A DNA stretch of 64,000 bases from an uncultured Carboxylicivirga sp. (GTDB taxonomy: Bacteria; Bacteroidota; Bacteroidia; Bacteroidales; Marinilabiliaceae). The notes beneath the pieces were generated by a model. That model did not search any database. It saw nothing but the letters and a program-made list of their open reading frames with translations, and was not told where the DNA came from. The DNA lies in the NCBI GenBank assembly GCA_947503525.1, contig CANNEA010000007.1, forward strand, positions 124,001 through 188,000. Reading direction: 5' to 3'. Both the position numbers and the translations under genes were made by a program. Shown one piece after another: positions 1-8,139 of the stretch (position 1 is its first letter; each line of letters opens with the position of its first letter).

Positions 1-783
1 TACGCGTTCCGAATCCGTTTTAGCACGCTTTATCAGCTTACTGGTTTCGTCTTCGGTGGCCTTAATCATAATGGTATTATTACGGCTCTTACTCATTTTC
101 TGACCACCGTCTAGTCCCAATATCATTGGTGCTTCACTTAATAAGCCCACAGGCTCACGAAATACTCTGGTCTTAAATTTCTTATTAAAACGCTTGGCAA
201 TTTTACTGGTCAGCTCAATATGAGGTAATTGATCTTTACCCACCGGAACTACGTCACTCTTACAAAACAAAATATCAGCTGCCTGATGTACCGGGTAAGT
301 ATACATGCCGGCATTAATTACATTTTGTCCCGATGCCGAAATCTCTTCCTTAATGGTTGGATTCTTGCTTAATTCAGCATTTGACACCAAGGATAAAAAT
401 GGCACTAATAACTGATTCAATTCAGGAATGTGACTATGCGGGAAAATATGCGTTTTAAATTTATCCGGATCCAAACCACAGGCCAAATAATCCAAAGTCA
501 GTTCATACACATACTTCGAAATGTCTTTAAAAACATCACGGTCAGTTAATACCTGGTAGTCGGCAATAACAATAAATGTTTCAACGCCCAGGTTCTGTAA
601 ACGAACTCTGTTTTTTAATGATCCAAAATAATGACCAATATGAAGATTCCCCGTAGGCCTATCCCCTGTTAGCACACGATGTTTGTGTGGGTTAATATTT
701 AAATCGGCTTCTAAGGCATTACTTCTCTGAACAGCAGTATCAAAGGACGACTTGCTTATTCCTTCTTCTTTTACTTCACTCAT
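1..783 (-). CDS. trpS: Tryptophan--tRNA ligase, C-terminus cut by window edge
   Basis: Class I aminoacyl-tRNA synthetase that charges tRNA-Trp in the cytoplasm. The frame reads from the ATG at 783 down to base 1 without a stop, giving 261 residues; the C-terminal part lies outside the window. The ATP-binding HIGH motif is exact at residues 48-51 (in PTGNLHIGHYFGSL) and the KMSKS loop is at about 229-233 (GGQKMSKSRNN). About 30 residues precede the region where most TrpRS proteins begin; there is no other in-frame Met in that stretch, so I keep this start. Identification rests on both signatures and the surrounding family sequence. No regulatory element is evident in the short upstream region. 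Confidence 0.95.
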   Translation of the reverse strand, partial: MSEVKEEGISKSSFDTAVQRSNALEADLNINPHKHRVLTGDRPTGNLHIGHYFGSLKNRVRLQNLGVETFIVIADYQVLTDRDVFKDISKYVYELTLDYLACGLDPDKFKTHIFPHSHIPELNQLLVPFLSLVSNAELSKNPTIKEEISASGQNVINAGMYTYPVHQAADILFCKSDVVPVGKDQLPHIELTSKIAKRFNKKFKTRVFREPVGLLSEAPMILGLDGGQKMSKSRNNTIMIKATEDETSKLIKRAKTDSERV

Positions 784-967
784 ATTTGTCAATCATTATT
801 TATCTACACAATTCTATAAGGAGAGCTGATAAGCACAAGCGCTATTACTCCCCCAAAGCGTTCTGTTCTTTTAATTAATTACAAAACAGCCACAAAAATG
901 AGAAAAAATAAGGAAATGAGGGATTAAAAAGTATAAAATATTAGAAGCATGCTTTATAAGCTTTAAG

Positions 968-1012
968 AAGCGGCTCTTTATTGGCATCATTTAAAATAGA
1001 GAGCCAATCCTT
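968..1012. repeat. REP-like imperfect hairpin, left of the RAYT gene
   Basis: Stem GGCTCT (972-977) pairs with AGAGCC (1000-1005) and the element ends in CCTTAAG. The layout and most bases match the element at 1668-1714 on the other side of the transposase gene: both read CGGYTCTTTATT at the start and AGAGAGCC...TCCTTAA at the end. Paired REP hairpins beside a RAYT gene are the expected substrates of that enzyme family. This copy is degenerate in the outer stem (AATCC instead of GCTCC). Confidence 0.6.
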
Positions 1013-1054
1013 AAGACACTTGAAAGTTCAATGCTAATATTTTAACTTGTGTCC

Positions 1055-1657
1055 ATGCCATCCATTAAAACATCAACTCCTATATTGGCAGGGAAATACT
1101 ACCACCTGTTTAATCGAGGCACCAATCGACAGAATATTTTTTTCTCAGCAGCAAACTATGCTTACTTTCTTTCATTAATGGATAAATTCCTAAGCAAGTA
1201 TATGTCAATCCTTGCCTATTGCTTACTGCCCAATCACTTTCATATGGTAGTGAAAATTAATGACCACCAATCTTCCATCAAAGACCCAATCCCATCTTCT
1301 GATCCGGGCAAACTGGCTGTTCGCCAATTAATGAAGCTTTTTCTTACTTATGCCATGGCTATCAATAAGCAAGAGAAACGTGTTGGCAACCTCTTTGCTC
1401 CCAAATACAAGCGACTCAACATTTCCTCAGATGAGTACTTGAAATACCTTGTGTTTTATACCCATTACAATCCTGAGAAGCACGGCATAATAGATTCCTT
1501 TTTTTCTTATTCCTTTAGTTCCTACAAAGCCATCTGCTCAGGCAAAAACACTAAGCTTGATCGAGAATTAGTATTGGACATTTTTGATGGACTTGATAAT
1601 TTTCTGAATTATCATGCAGTTCTTTATAAAGAACGTAAGGATTTAGAACTCGAATAG
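1055..1657 (+). CDS. REP-associated tyrosine transposase (RAYT, Y1_Tnp family)
   Basis: Single-strand-specific HUH nuclease of the IS200-related TnpA-REP family, which cuts and joins REP hairpins rather than moving a classical insertion sequence. The HUH metal-binding motif is H61-F-H63 in LLPNHFHMVVKI, and the family's opening block KYYHLFNRGTNRQNIF is at residues 14-29. A tyrosine-rich segment around 135-150 (YLKYLVFYTHYNPEKHG) should carry the catalytic Tyr. A GTG at 1049 is also in frame, but the ATG at 1055 gives the usual start. The 200-residue length suits the family. It stands alone, flanked on both sides by REP-like hairpins (968-1012 and 1668-1714), which supports a domesticated repeat-managing role. 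Confidence 0.87.
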   Translation: MPSIKTSTPILAGKYYHLFNRGTNRQNIFFSAANYAYFLSLMDKFLSKYMSILAYCLLPNHFHMVVKINDHQSSIKDPIPSSDPGKLAVRQLMKLFLTYAMAINKQEKRVGNLFAPKYKRLNISSDEYLKYLVFYTHYNPEKHGIIDSFFSYSFSSYKAICSGKNTKLDRELVLDIFDGLDNFLNYHAVLYKERKDLELE

Positions 1658-1667
1658 CAGTAATTAT

Positions 1668-1714
1668 GGAGCGGTTCTTTATTAGCGTCTTGTACATAGA
1701 GAGCCGCTCCTTAA
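1668..1714. repeat. REP-like hairpin, right of the RAYT gene
   Basis: Near-perfect 11-bp stem: GGAGCGGTTCT (1668-1678) against AGAGCCGCTCC (1700-1710), one G-T pair, loop of about 21 nt, tail TTAAAA. A third partial copy (GCTCCTTAAAAC, about 1829-1841) sits further right and overlaps the stop codon of the next gene. Related to the copy at 968-1012. Confidence 0.65.
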
Positions 1715-1834
1715 AACGAAAGTTAACTATAACATAAACAAATTGCCAAAAGCACTATCTCATTCAGCTCTCCCTTGAATTCAGCTTAGCTATGGGGCAA
1801 ACACTTCAACTTGCAAATCAAAAGGAACAGCTCC

Positions 1835-2275
1835 TTAAAACAAGTCGATGACTTTAAGGGTCAATAATGCCCACACCACATAACGCAGCAATTTACCAAC
1901 AAACATCCCAATGGCCACATACCAGGTATTCACCTTAAGCAAACCCAACAACACCGCTATAACATCGCCCACGCCGGGAAGCCAACAAAAAAAAGCGATC
2001 CACATTTCTTTTCCCGCTATCTTGCGTTTCGTTTTTTCGATCTGCTCATGTTTAATGCGCAAATACTTCTCTATCCATTCTGTTTTTCCCAACCAGCCCA
2101 AACCATAGGAGCTCATTCCGCCCAGCCAGTTTCCCAGGGTAGCCAATCCTAAACACCAATATAAATCGTAACCACCAGCCAACATTCCGGATAAAAGCGC
2201 CTCCGAACTGAATGGAACAACAGTTGCCGCTAAAAATGATGCCAAAAAAAGTGCTAAATATCCCGACTCAAACAT
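1835..2275 (-). CDS. YqaA family (DedA-related) membrane protein
   Basis: Integral inner-membrane protein of 146 residues, related to the SNARE-associated/DedA superfamily whose members are linked to lipid transport and membrane homeostasis. Visible features: a hydrophobic N-terminus with the family block VVPFSSEALLSGML, a glycine-rich GNWLGGMSSYGLGWLGK segment, a basic cytoplasmic stretch with RIKHEQIEKTKRKIAGKE, then a second hydrophobic region with CWLPGVGDVIAVLLGLL. At least three or four membrane segments are likely. Family assignment is by pattern; substrate is unknown. Its 3' end overlaps a REP-like fragment. It is divergent from the padR operon. Confidence 0.82.
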   Translation of the reverse strand: MFESGYLALFLASFLAATVVPFSSEALLSGMLAGGYDLYWCLGLATLGNWLGGMSSYGLGWLGKTEWIEKYLRIKHEQIEKTKRKIAGKEMWIAFFCWLPGVGDVIAVLLGLLKVNTWYVAIGMFVGKLLRYVVWALLTLKVIDLF

Positions 2276-2400
2276 CCCAAAACTCGATTTTCAGCAAAAA
2301 TACAAAAAAAGAACCCGAATAAGAGAAAAATATTTTGCTGCCAAAAGCCCCATAAATAAAGGGATGCAAGGATTAGGTCAAAAATAATTTAAAAATATTT

Positions 2401-2443
2401 AGTACTTTGTATTGCATAGTACCTTCTTTTAGCCATATATTTG
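2401..2443 (+). promoter_or_regulatory. Promoter and probable PadR operator of the pspC operon
   Basis: An imperfect 21-bp palindrome at 2402-2422 opens with GTACTTTG and closes with CATAGTAC; the two halves are complementary at most positions. The -7 element TATATTTG (TAnnTTTG) is at 2436-2443, and the palindrome covers the expected -33 region (TTG at 2412-2414, 21 nt upstream). The next open frames are a small secreted protein and then a PadR regulator, so autoregulation is the simplest reading. The operator assignment is inference from position and symmetry. Confidence 0.65.
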
Positions 2444-2479
2444 TATTACCAATTTCATTGTATAAACTAGTATTGTGTC

Positions 2480-2764
2480 ATGAGACTTTTAAACAACATC
2501 ACTAAAAAATGGACAATTGCAGCGCTAATAATCGTTTGCATTATTTCGGTGAATCAAGCTCAGAACTCAAAAGCTGATACGCTTACAAAAGTTAAATGCA
2601 TTTCAGAACAATGTACAAACCCTCAACCGGCAAAGGCTGGCTCTGAAGAAAAAATTAAAAAGGCACCTGTCAGGAAAACGAAGAGCAATAAGAAAAGTGC
2701 CGATATAAGTCAATGTTTCGCCAATGGATTTCTTTATAAAAGAAATACACTATCGGACATTTAG
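2480..2764 (+). CDS. Small secreted hypothetical protein, first gene of padR operon
   Basis: A 94-residue protein I do not recognise. It has a short basic N-terminus, a hydrophobic segment (WTIAALIIVCIISVN, about residues 11-25) ending in AQ, and then a hydrophilic lysine-rich stretch (KKAPVRKTKSNKKS) with two cysteines in CISEQC. This looks like a signal peptide or single membrane anchor followed by a basic tail. It starts 37 nt after the strong -7 element and ends 25 nt before the padR start, so it should be the first gene of the transcript. Coding status is supported mainly by position and the exported-protein pattern. Confidence 0.55.
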   Translation: MRLLNNITKKWTIAALIIVCIISVNQAQNSKADTLTKVKCISEQCTNPQPAKAGSEEKIKKAPVRKTKSNKKSADISQCFANGFLYKRNTLSDI

Positions 2765-2789
2765 TAAAACAACACATAAAACCGGGAGA

Positions 2790-3119
2790 ATGAATGTAGA
2801 AAATATAAAAGCGCAGATGAGAAAAGGGGTATTGGAATATTGCATTCTATCCATACTATCCAACAACGATGCCTATGCTTCTGATATCATTAATACACTT
2901 AAAGAAGCTAAAATGATTGTGGTTGAAGGTACGCTTTACCCTCTTTTAACCCGACTCAAGAATGCTAAACTTTTGAGTTACCGCTGGGAAGAATCCACCC
3001 AGGGACCACCTAGAAAGTATTACGAGTTAACCGAAGAAGGCCAATCATTTTTGAATGAAATGGATGGCTCGTGGAAAGAATTAGTAAATGCCGTTGATTT
3101 AATTCATCAAACCAAATAA
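2790..3119 (+). CDS. PadR family transcriptional regulator
   Basis: A 109-residue winged-helix repressor of the PadR family. The helix-turn-helix core runs from LEYCILSILSNNDAYASDII into the wing, with the family phrase VVEGTLYPLLTRLKNAKLL and the wing GPPRKYYELTEEG. The C-terminal helix for dimerisation is short (PadR-s2 type). An upstream in-frame Met at 2724 lies inside the previous gene; the ATG at 2790, preceded by GGGAGA, gives the normal family length. Two PspC-domain genes follow closely (7 nt to the first). The family typically senses small ligands or envelope stress; the ligand here is unknown. The palindrome at 2402-2422 is its probable operator. Confidence 0.9.
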   Translation: MNVENIKAQMRKGVLEYCILSILSNNDAYASDIINTLKEAKMIVVEGTLYPLLTRLKNAKLLSYRWEESTQGPPRKYYELTEEGQSFLNEMDGSWKELVNAVDLIHQTK

Positions 3120-3126
3120 GCTAGCC

Positions 3127-4098
3127 ATGAAGAAAACAGTTACCATAAATATAAGCGGTAGGCAATTCTTTATCGATGAAGATGCCTTTAACAGACTAAG
3201 TTCCTATTTGAACAAAATAGAACAAAGCTTCAAAAGCCAGGAAAGTGGAGATGAAATTATTAATGACATCGAAAACCGCATAGCTGAAATATTTGAAGAG
3301 CAAATCAATAGAGAAACCGGTGTGGTGAATCTTCAAATGGTTGAAGAAGTGATATGCACAATGGGTGAGCCCGAAGAATTTAGCGATGAGGACGAGCAGA
3401 GAAAGAGCAGACCAACCTCAACCGCTTTGGTAAAACCTAACAAACGCTTTTATCGCGATATCGACAACCGTATGCTTGGTGGCGTATGCGCAGGCATAGC
3501 TGCTTACCTTGGTATTGATAGCATTATTATTCGAATAATTGCTCTGGTTCTTATTCCTTTAACATCGGGAGCCATTATTCTGATTTATCTGGTGCTTTGG
3601 ATGGCCCTGCCTCCGGCTATTACCACTGCGCAAAAACTCGAAATGCGTGGTCAGCACATTACCATCAACACCATTGAGCAATCCATAAAAGATGAGTATG
3701 ACGAGGTAAAAAAGAACTTCAGCAACTTTAAACAATCCAAGGCTTATAAAAAGAGTGAAGGCTTTTTTAGTCGTTTTAGTAAATCCGACAAAACTGTACT
3801 GATCGTAATTGCGGTGGGATTAAGCCTGTTTGCCCTTTGGAATTTTGGCCATGTGGGAACACAGGTATTTCATGCCCCATTTGCAGCTTTTACCACTATA
3901 ACACATAGCATAGCACCAACCTTTAATCACATATTTTTTCCCGGAGCTCTAACGGTAATATTGGTTCTTCTGGTGCTTGGATTTGTTTTTAAAACAGTCT
4001 TTAAGATTATCCTTTACATTATAGCCTTTTTGCTTATTGGGGCATTGGCTCTGAAAGTTATCTTCTGGATGTTCGGTGGCTTTCTTTTGATGTGTTAA
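3127..4098 (+). CDS. PspC domain membrane protein (first paralogue)
   Basis: Envelope-stress type membrane protein of 323 residues. The first 90 residues are a soluble acidic region beginning KKTVTINISGRQFFIDEDAF, also found in the next gene. The PspC domain follows at about 108-168 (FYRDIDNRMLGGVCAGIAAY, then hydrophobic IIRIIALVLIPL and LIYLVLWMALPPA). A charged linker (about 170-215) leads to two or three further membrane segments and a hydrophobic C-terminus. It sits 7 nt after padR and 35 nt before its longer paralogue, so the three should be cotranscribed. Known PspC proteins act in the phage-shock response; the exact role in Bacteroidota is not established. Confidence 0.88.
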   Translation: MKKTVTINISGRQFFIDEDAFNRLSSYLNKIEQSFKSQESGDEIINDIENRIAEIFEEQINRETGVVNLQMVEEVICTMGEPEEFSDEDEQRKSRPTSTALVKPNKRFYRDIDNRMLGGVCAGIAAYLGIDSIIIRIIALVLIPLTSGAIILIYLVLWMALPPAITTAQKLEMRGQHITINTIEQSIKDEYDEVKKNFSNFKQSKAYKKSEGFFSRFSKSDKTVLIVIAVGLSLFALWNFGHVGTQVFHAPFAAFTTITHSIAPTFNHIFFPGALTVILVLLVLGFVFKTVFKIILYIIAFLLIGALALKVIFWMFGGFLLMC

Positions 4099-4133
4099 TT
4101 GAATTTATACGCTAGACTCTTAGATCGAAAAAA

Positions 4134-5630
4134 ATGAATAATATTATAAACATAAATCTCGACGGTTGTGCTTTTCAAATTGAAGAAGAAGCATACAACA
4201 AACTCAACACTTATCTGGACACCATTAAATCCAGATTAGGAAATAATGAGGAAGCCAAAGAAATAGTGGCCGACATAGAGGCGCGAATTGCAGAGCTCTT
4301 CCAATTTAAATGTCCTCAAGGTAACATCACGCTTCCTGTGGTTAGCGAAATTATTGAAACCATTGGCGAGCCGGCCGAAATAGTAGATGAGGAAGATGCC
4401 GAAGAACCAAAACAAGAATCTAAATCACAGTCCTTCTCAGCACCTCCTCCTTACTTTGGGCGTAAAGGATTATACCGCGATAGAGACGACCGTGTATTTG
4501 CAGGGGTTTGTTCCGGGCTGGGTGCCTACTTCGATGTTGATCCATTGGTATTTCGGATTATTGCTGTGGTGACTACCTTGCTATCCGTAGGTGCGGTTCC
4601 AATTATCTATATCGTATTGTGGATTGCTATGCCCGAGGCCAGAACTCTTGATCAACGCATGCGAATGCGTGGTGCTATTACTTTTAAAAATGTTGGCGAT
4701 AACATTAAGGAAGAGTACAATGCCGTTTCCAACAGATTTAAATCATATTCCAACTCTCAAAACTATAAGAATATGCAAAATCGAATGAATAAAACGGGCG
4801 ATGTGATGGCCAATGGACTTCACGCCGTACTAAAAATAATAGGTACCATCCTGGGAATAGGAATAGTTCTGTGGAGCGTATTGTGTATCATGATTATTGC
4901 AGGTGTATTAATACTTAAAGATGCCATGCCGTTTTTAGCCGATTCAGTAGGTAATCTGTACATTACAAATGTTCCTAATTATTTCTTGTCACAGGTGGAT
5001 CAAACTTTGGCTACCATCGGAATTATGCTGGTTCTGGGCATACCATTCCTGGTTATTTTATACCTGGGGTTAATGCTGATATTCCGCTTTAAGTCCAATG
5101 GCAAAGCCATTGGATTGGCAGCCCTTGGTTTATGGATTGCCGGCTTACTTTTATTATTCTTTACAGCGCTTCACATCGTGAAAGGATTTGAAGATGCAGG
5201 TTCAGTGAGCGAACACCACAAGCTGGAATCGACTACCTCCAATACGGTATATCTTAAGGTAGCCAATAAGGACAATTATTCGGGAAATAAAGAATACCTG
5301 TTCGACCTGAACGACATGGAGCTTTCATTGCAAAACGGAAAATTAATTGTTGAAGGTGATCCTCAAATCAATATTTCAAGAGGGGATGATTTCTCGATTC
5401 ACATTACTAAAAATGCCCGTGGATTAAACGAAGAAGAGGCTGAATTTAATGCGACCTCCACCGAATATTTCTGGGCACAGAACGACTCCATTATTTATCT
5501 TGACCGGACTTTCAGCTTGTCAGACGAAGCATTGATAAGACAGCAAAATGTAAATGTGAATATTCAAATACCTCATAATAAATCACTGCAGGTAAGTCCG
5601 TACTTGGACCGATTAATTGATGACTATTAA
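4134..5630 (+). CDS. PspC domain membrane protein (second, longer paralogue)
   Basis: A 498-residue paralogue of the preceding gene. The same N-terminal module (IININLDGCAFQIEEEAYNK) precedes a PspC domain at about 111-172 (LYRDRDDRVFAGVCSGLGAY, then VDPLVFRIIAVVTTLL). Three hydrophobic regions follow (about 235-265, 293-320 and 325-350). The last 140 residues are hydrophilic and beta-rich with repeated KLIVEGDPQINI-like strands, probably an extracytoplasmic domain absent from the shorter paralogue. The two genes look like a duplication followed by domain gain. Same operon as padR; function inferred as envelope-stress sensing or signalling. Confidence 0.87.
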   Translation: MNNIININLDGCAFQIEEEAYNKLNTYLDTIKSRLGNNEEAKEIVADIEARIAELFQFKCPQGNITLPVVSEIIETIGEPAEIVDEEDAEEPKQESKSQSFSAPPPYFGRKGLYRDRDDRVFAGVCSGLGAYFDVDPLVFRIIAVVTTLLSVGAVPIIYIVLWIAMPEARTLDQRMRMRGAITFKNVGDNIKEEYNAVSNRFKSYSNSQNYKNMQNRMNKTGDVMANGLHAVLKIIGTILGIGIVLWSVLCIMIIAGVLILKDAMPFLADSVGNLYITNVPNYFLSQVDQTLATIGIMLVLGIPFLVILYLGLMLIFRFKSNGKAIGLAALGLWIAGLLLLFFTALHIVKGFEDAGSVSEHHKLESTTSNTVYLKVANKDNYSGNKEYLFDLNDMELSLQNGKLIVEGDPQINISRGDDFSIHITKNARGLNEEEAEFNATSTEYFWAQNDSIIYLDRTFSLSDEALIRQQNVNVNIQIPHNKSLQVSPYLDRLIDDY

Positions 5631-5757
5631 ACAAGAACCCAAGACTAAAAAAGAAAATTAAAACATATGAAACGAGCCATGAGAATTGCTTCACACACAG
5701 AAGCATGATTAATTTTGGCGAGTTCCATGTGACCATTAAGAAATAAATTTTAGACAC

Positions 5758-6258
5758 ATGAAAACATTATCAACGACAATACTAGTTCTGGCTTTTACAA
5801 TAAGTGCAATGGCCCAAAGCCGACCATCGGACAGATTATTCGAAAAAATGGCCCTGAAACCCGGGATCACCATGATGTCTTTCTCTAAGGAAATGTTGGA
5901 TGCCGTAGACATGACCTTCGACAACGATGATGGAGAAGAAGAAAACAAGGTAACCGGCGATCTTCATGAAATGAAGGTAGTAATATACAATGCGCCTGAG
6001 GACAAAGAACCTATTGATTTCAGAGGTGAAACCTTGCGCTATTTGCCACTAAGTAAATTCAAAGACATTGATTCTGATGAATATGATATCGATAACGATG
6101 GTACTGTAGATATACGCGTACATAAGTCTGGCCGAAAAATAAAGGAGTGCCACATACTGTTTCAAGGAGAAACCAATGGGGTACTGCTTTCTTTTTTCGG
6201 CAACTTTAAAGTTGAAGACATTGAAGACATGGCTGAAAAAATGGACGGCTATAAGTAA
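5758..6258 (+). CDS. DUF4252 family secreted protein
   Basis: A 166-residue exported protein. A clear signal peptide (MKTLSTTILVLAFTISAMAQ, cleavage after residue 20) is followed by SRPSDRLFEKMALKPGITMMS and an acidic core, the pattern of the Bacteroidota DUF4252 family, whose function is unknown. A calcium-site-like run DSDEYDIDNDGTVDIRVH lies at about 107-124. It sits 128 nt after the second PspC gene and may be under the same control or have its own promoter; in this phylum DUF4252 genes are often near regulators and ECF sigma factors. No catalytic residues are evident. Confidence 0.75.
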   Translation: MKTLSTTILVLAFTISAMAQSRPSDRLFEKMALKPGITMMSFSKEMLDAVDMTFDNDDGEEENKVTGDLHEMKVVIYNAPEDKEPIDFRGETLRYLPLSKFKDIDSDEYDIDNDGTVDIRVHKSGRKIKECHILFQGETNGVLLSFFGNFKVEDIEDMAEKMDGYK

Positions 6259-6351
6259 GCGCTTACAAACCATGGCTCAATGCTGATCGTAGAAAGATTA
6301 TCATTTCTTGCTCAGTCTTAAATATTAAAAACAAATAACTTACACAATAAT

Positions 6352-6720
6352 ATGTCGTTTATTGGAAACTTAATATGGTTGCTTTTTGGTGGGATAATGA
6401 TTGCTATAGAATACTTTGTGTGTAGCATTTTTCTTATCCTTACTATAGTGGGTATACCCTTTGGAATGCAAACTCTGAAATTGGGCGTATTGGCCCTCTG
6501 GCCATTTGGTAGCGAAGTCAGATACCAAGCGCAGGCATCCGGATGCTTAAATACCTTAATGAATGTCATCTGGCTAATTTTTGGTGGCTTTCTTATTGCC
6601 CTAACCCATATCTTTTGGGGTTTGATTTTAGCCATCACCATCATCGGCATTCCTTTTGCCCGTCAACACTTTAAATTGGCAGGAGTAGCATTAACTCCAT
6701 TCGGCAGAAGTATAGTATAG
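6352..6720 (+). CDS. YccF domain membrane protein
   Basis: Inner-membrane protein of 122 residues with two copies of the YccF motif. Copy one runs from IGNLIWLLFGGIMIAIEYF to ILTIVGIPFGMQTLKLG; copy two from NVIWLIFGGFLIALTHIFWG to ITIIGIPFARQHFKLA. The repeated IPFxxQxxKL signature identifies the family. Each copy should supply about two membrane helices. The biochemical role of YccF proteins is not established. It follows the PspC/DUF4252 group in the same orientation and ends just before a hairpin shared with the convergent glycosylase gene. Confidence 0.88.
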   Translation: MSFIGNLIWLLFGGIMIAIEYFVCSIFLILTIVGIPFGMQTLKLGVLALWPFGSEVRYQAQASGCLNTLMNVIWLIFGGFLIALTHIFWGLILAITIIGIPFARQHFKLAGVALTPFGRSIV

Positions 6721-6776
6721 ACATAATCAACAAACTAAGGTTTGTTCGACTATAGTTTAGTGATAAATTCAATTCT

Positions 6777-6806
6777 AAAAGCCATTCCAAACGAGGGATG
6801 GCTTTT
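6777..6806. terminator. Hairpin between convergent yccF-like and glycosylase genes
   Basis: AAAAGCCAT (6777-6785) pairs with ATGGCTTTT (6798-6806), with CC/GG able to extend the stem inward. The T-rich arm follows the stem on the plus strand, fitting a rho-independent terminator for the plus-strand gene. It overlaps the stop codon region of the minus-strand gene, so it probably serves both directions. Confidence 0.65.
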
Positions 6807-7335
6807 ATTTATCCGCAATAAAACGCCAGGGCTTTACACGCCACTGCTCGCTTGCATAATCAATGCCTACCCTGGGTTCTGTGAGTATTTTCAGAGGCGC
6901 TTCGCCATCTTCAAACCAAAGACGAGACGAATCAGAAATTACTTCTCCGTAAAAGCTCTTATCCAATTTTAGTAGTTGACCAACTTTGCCCGGCCCTTTA
7001 ATTTCTTCAAGCCCTCTGATCAACACTGCCTGTGGATCATCCTTGGGGCCGCTAACAATATTCAAAAGCCAGTATATCCCATAAATTAAATAAACGTATA
7101 TTCGACCGCCTTCCTCGTACATTACTTCAGTACGAGGCGTTCTCCCTTTTCGGGCATGGCAAGCGCCATCTTCTTCACCACGATAAGCTTCGGTTTCCGT
7201 AATTCGCCATCTTGCAAGGGCTCCATCTGCAAATTGTCGCACCAGCACTTTTCCTAATAAATCAGGTGCTAGATGAAGCACATCTACTTGGAAATAGTCT
7301 TTATCTAATTTTATCATCCCATTCAAACAAGCCAT
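6805..7335 (-). CDS. DNA-3-methyladenine glycosylase (AAG/MPG type)
   Basis: Base-excision repair enzyme that removes 3-methyladenine and other alkylated or deaminated purines. The catalytic block RITETEAYRGEEDGACH is at residues 44-60, with E49 as the presumed general base. The DNA-intercalating and binding segment RIYVYLIYGIYWLLNIVSG (78-96) matches the family, as does PQAVLIRGLEEIKGPGK. At 176 residues it is near the short end for bacterial members but complete. It begins 3 nt after the stop of the guanine deaminase gene, so the two are one operon; both deal with damaged or unwanted purines. Confidence 0.93.
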   Translation of the reverse strand: MACLNGMIKLDKDYFQVDVLHLAPDLLGKVLVRQFADGALARWRITETEAYRGEEDGACHARKGRTPRTEVMYEEGGRIYVYLIYGIYWLLNIVSGPKDDPQAVLIRGLEEIKGPGKVGQLLKLDKSFYGEVISDSSRLWFEDGEAPLKILTEPRVGIDYASEQWRVKPWRFIADK

Positions 7336-7338
7336 GAG

Positions 7339-7815
7339 CTAATAACGAATCTTATCCTTCTTCTCATCCCAAAGTTTAAAAGCCGCATAAGCTTCCTTAG
7401 CTAATACTTGAGTGGTTGGAATATTCCGTTTATCAATGGCCCGTTCAATTTCTTCGTAAATAAACTGGTCATCAAAACCTATGCTTGCCGCATCATTTTT
7501 TGTATTACCATAGTATATAGCCTTTAAACGCGACCAGTAAATGGCACCTAAACACATGGGACAAGGCTCACAAGAGGTATAAATAATGCAATCCGACAAA
7601 TCATATGAATTAAGCTTTTTACAGGCATCCCTAATGGCATTTACTTCAGCATGTGCCGTAGGATCATTCCATTCTGTGACACGATTAAATCCAATACCAA
7701 TTATTTCATCCTTAAGCACTACAAGAGCACCAAATGGTCCTCCTCCATTTTCAACATTCTCACACGAAAGCTTAACGGCCTCTCGCATAAATTTTTCGTC
7801 AACTTTATTTGTCAT
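7339..7815 (-). CDS. guaD: Guanine deaminase (CDA-fold, GuaD type)
   Basis: Zinc hydrolase converting guanine to xanthine in purine salvage. The zinc and catalytic motif is H55-A-E57 (TAHAEVNAIRDACK) and the second zinc motif is C85-P-M-C88 in YTSCEPCPMCLGAIYW. The C-terminal IGFDDQFIYEEI block and overall 158-residue length match the Bacillus-type guanine deaminase rather than tRNA adenosine deaminase TadA. Translation is coupled by distance with the downstream glycosylase (3-nt gap). A strong start is the ATG at 7815. Substrate preference between guanine and other purines is inferred from family resemblance. Confidence 0.88.
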   Translation of the reverse strand: MTNKVDEKFMREAVKLSCENVENGGGPFGALVVLKDEIIGIGFNRVTEWNDPTAHAEVNAIRDACKKLNSYDLSDCIIYTSCEPCPMCLGAIYWSRLKAIYYGNTKNDAASIGFDDQFIYEEIERAIDKRNIPTTQVLAKEAYAAFKLWDEKKDKIRY

Positions 7816-8005
7816 GATAGGGTATTTTAGCTACTGCAAGTTGATACAATTATTGAAAAAAGACAACAATCAATTTCATCTGACATTTTCTTTTTAAAAG
7901 GCAAAAAAAGAGAATCATTTATCCATGTCATAGAAAAATAGTTCATTGATGACTGAGTTTAACGATTTTTTTACACTAACATTAGTATATCACAAATAAT
8001 TAGAG

Positions 8006-8139
8006 TACTTTTGCGGCCGATTATTATCCGATCTGAAAAGTTGAATTATTCTTTTTTCACGGTATTTGGGGTGGGACTCGAAGACCGAGAGGGGACTTTT
8101 TCGCTTTTGCAAACTGTTATAATTAATAAAGTTAAGTAA
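8006..8139 (+). promoter_or_regulatory. rplM promoter and candidate structured leader
   Basis: A -7 element TACTTTTG (TAnnTTTG) is at 8006-8013, so transcription should start near 8018 and leave a leader of about 120 nt. Inside it, CTCG (8077-8080) and CGAG (8086-8089) form a short hairpin within a very G-rich stretch (8068-8095), followed by a T-run and GC. Ribosomal protein operons often carry such leaders for autoregulation. The promoter is seen in the sequence; the regulatory role is inference. The rest of the gap back to 7816 shows no gene. Confidence 0.55.

Noticed and set aside
2724-2789. Upstream start for padR
   Set aside because: The extra 22 residues overlap the preceding small gene and lie outside the family domain; the ATG at 2790 has a purine-rich stretch before it.
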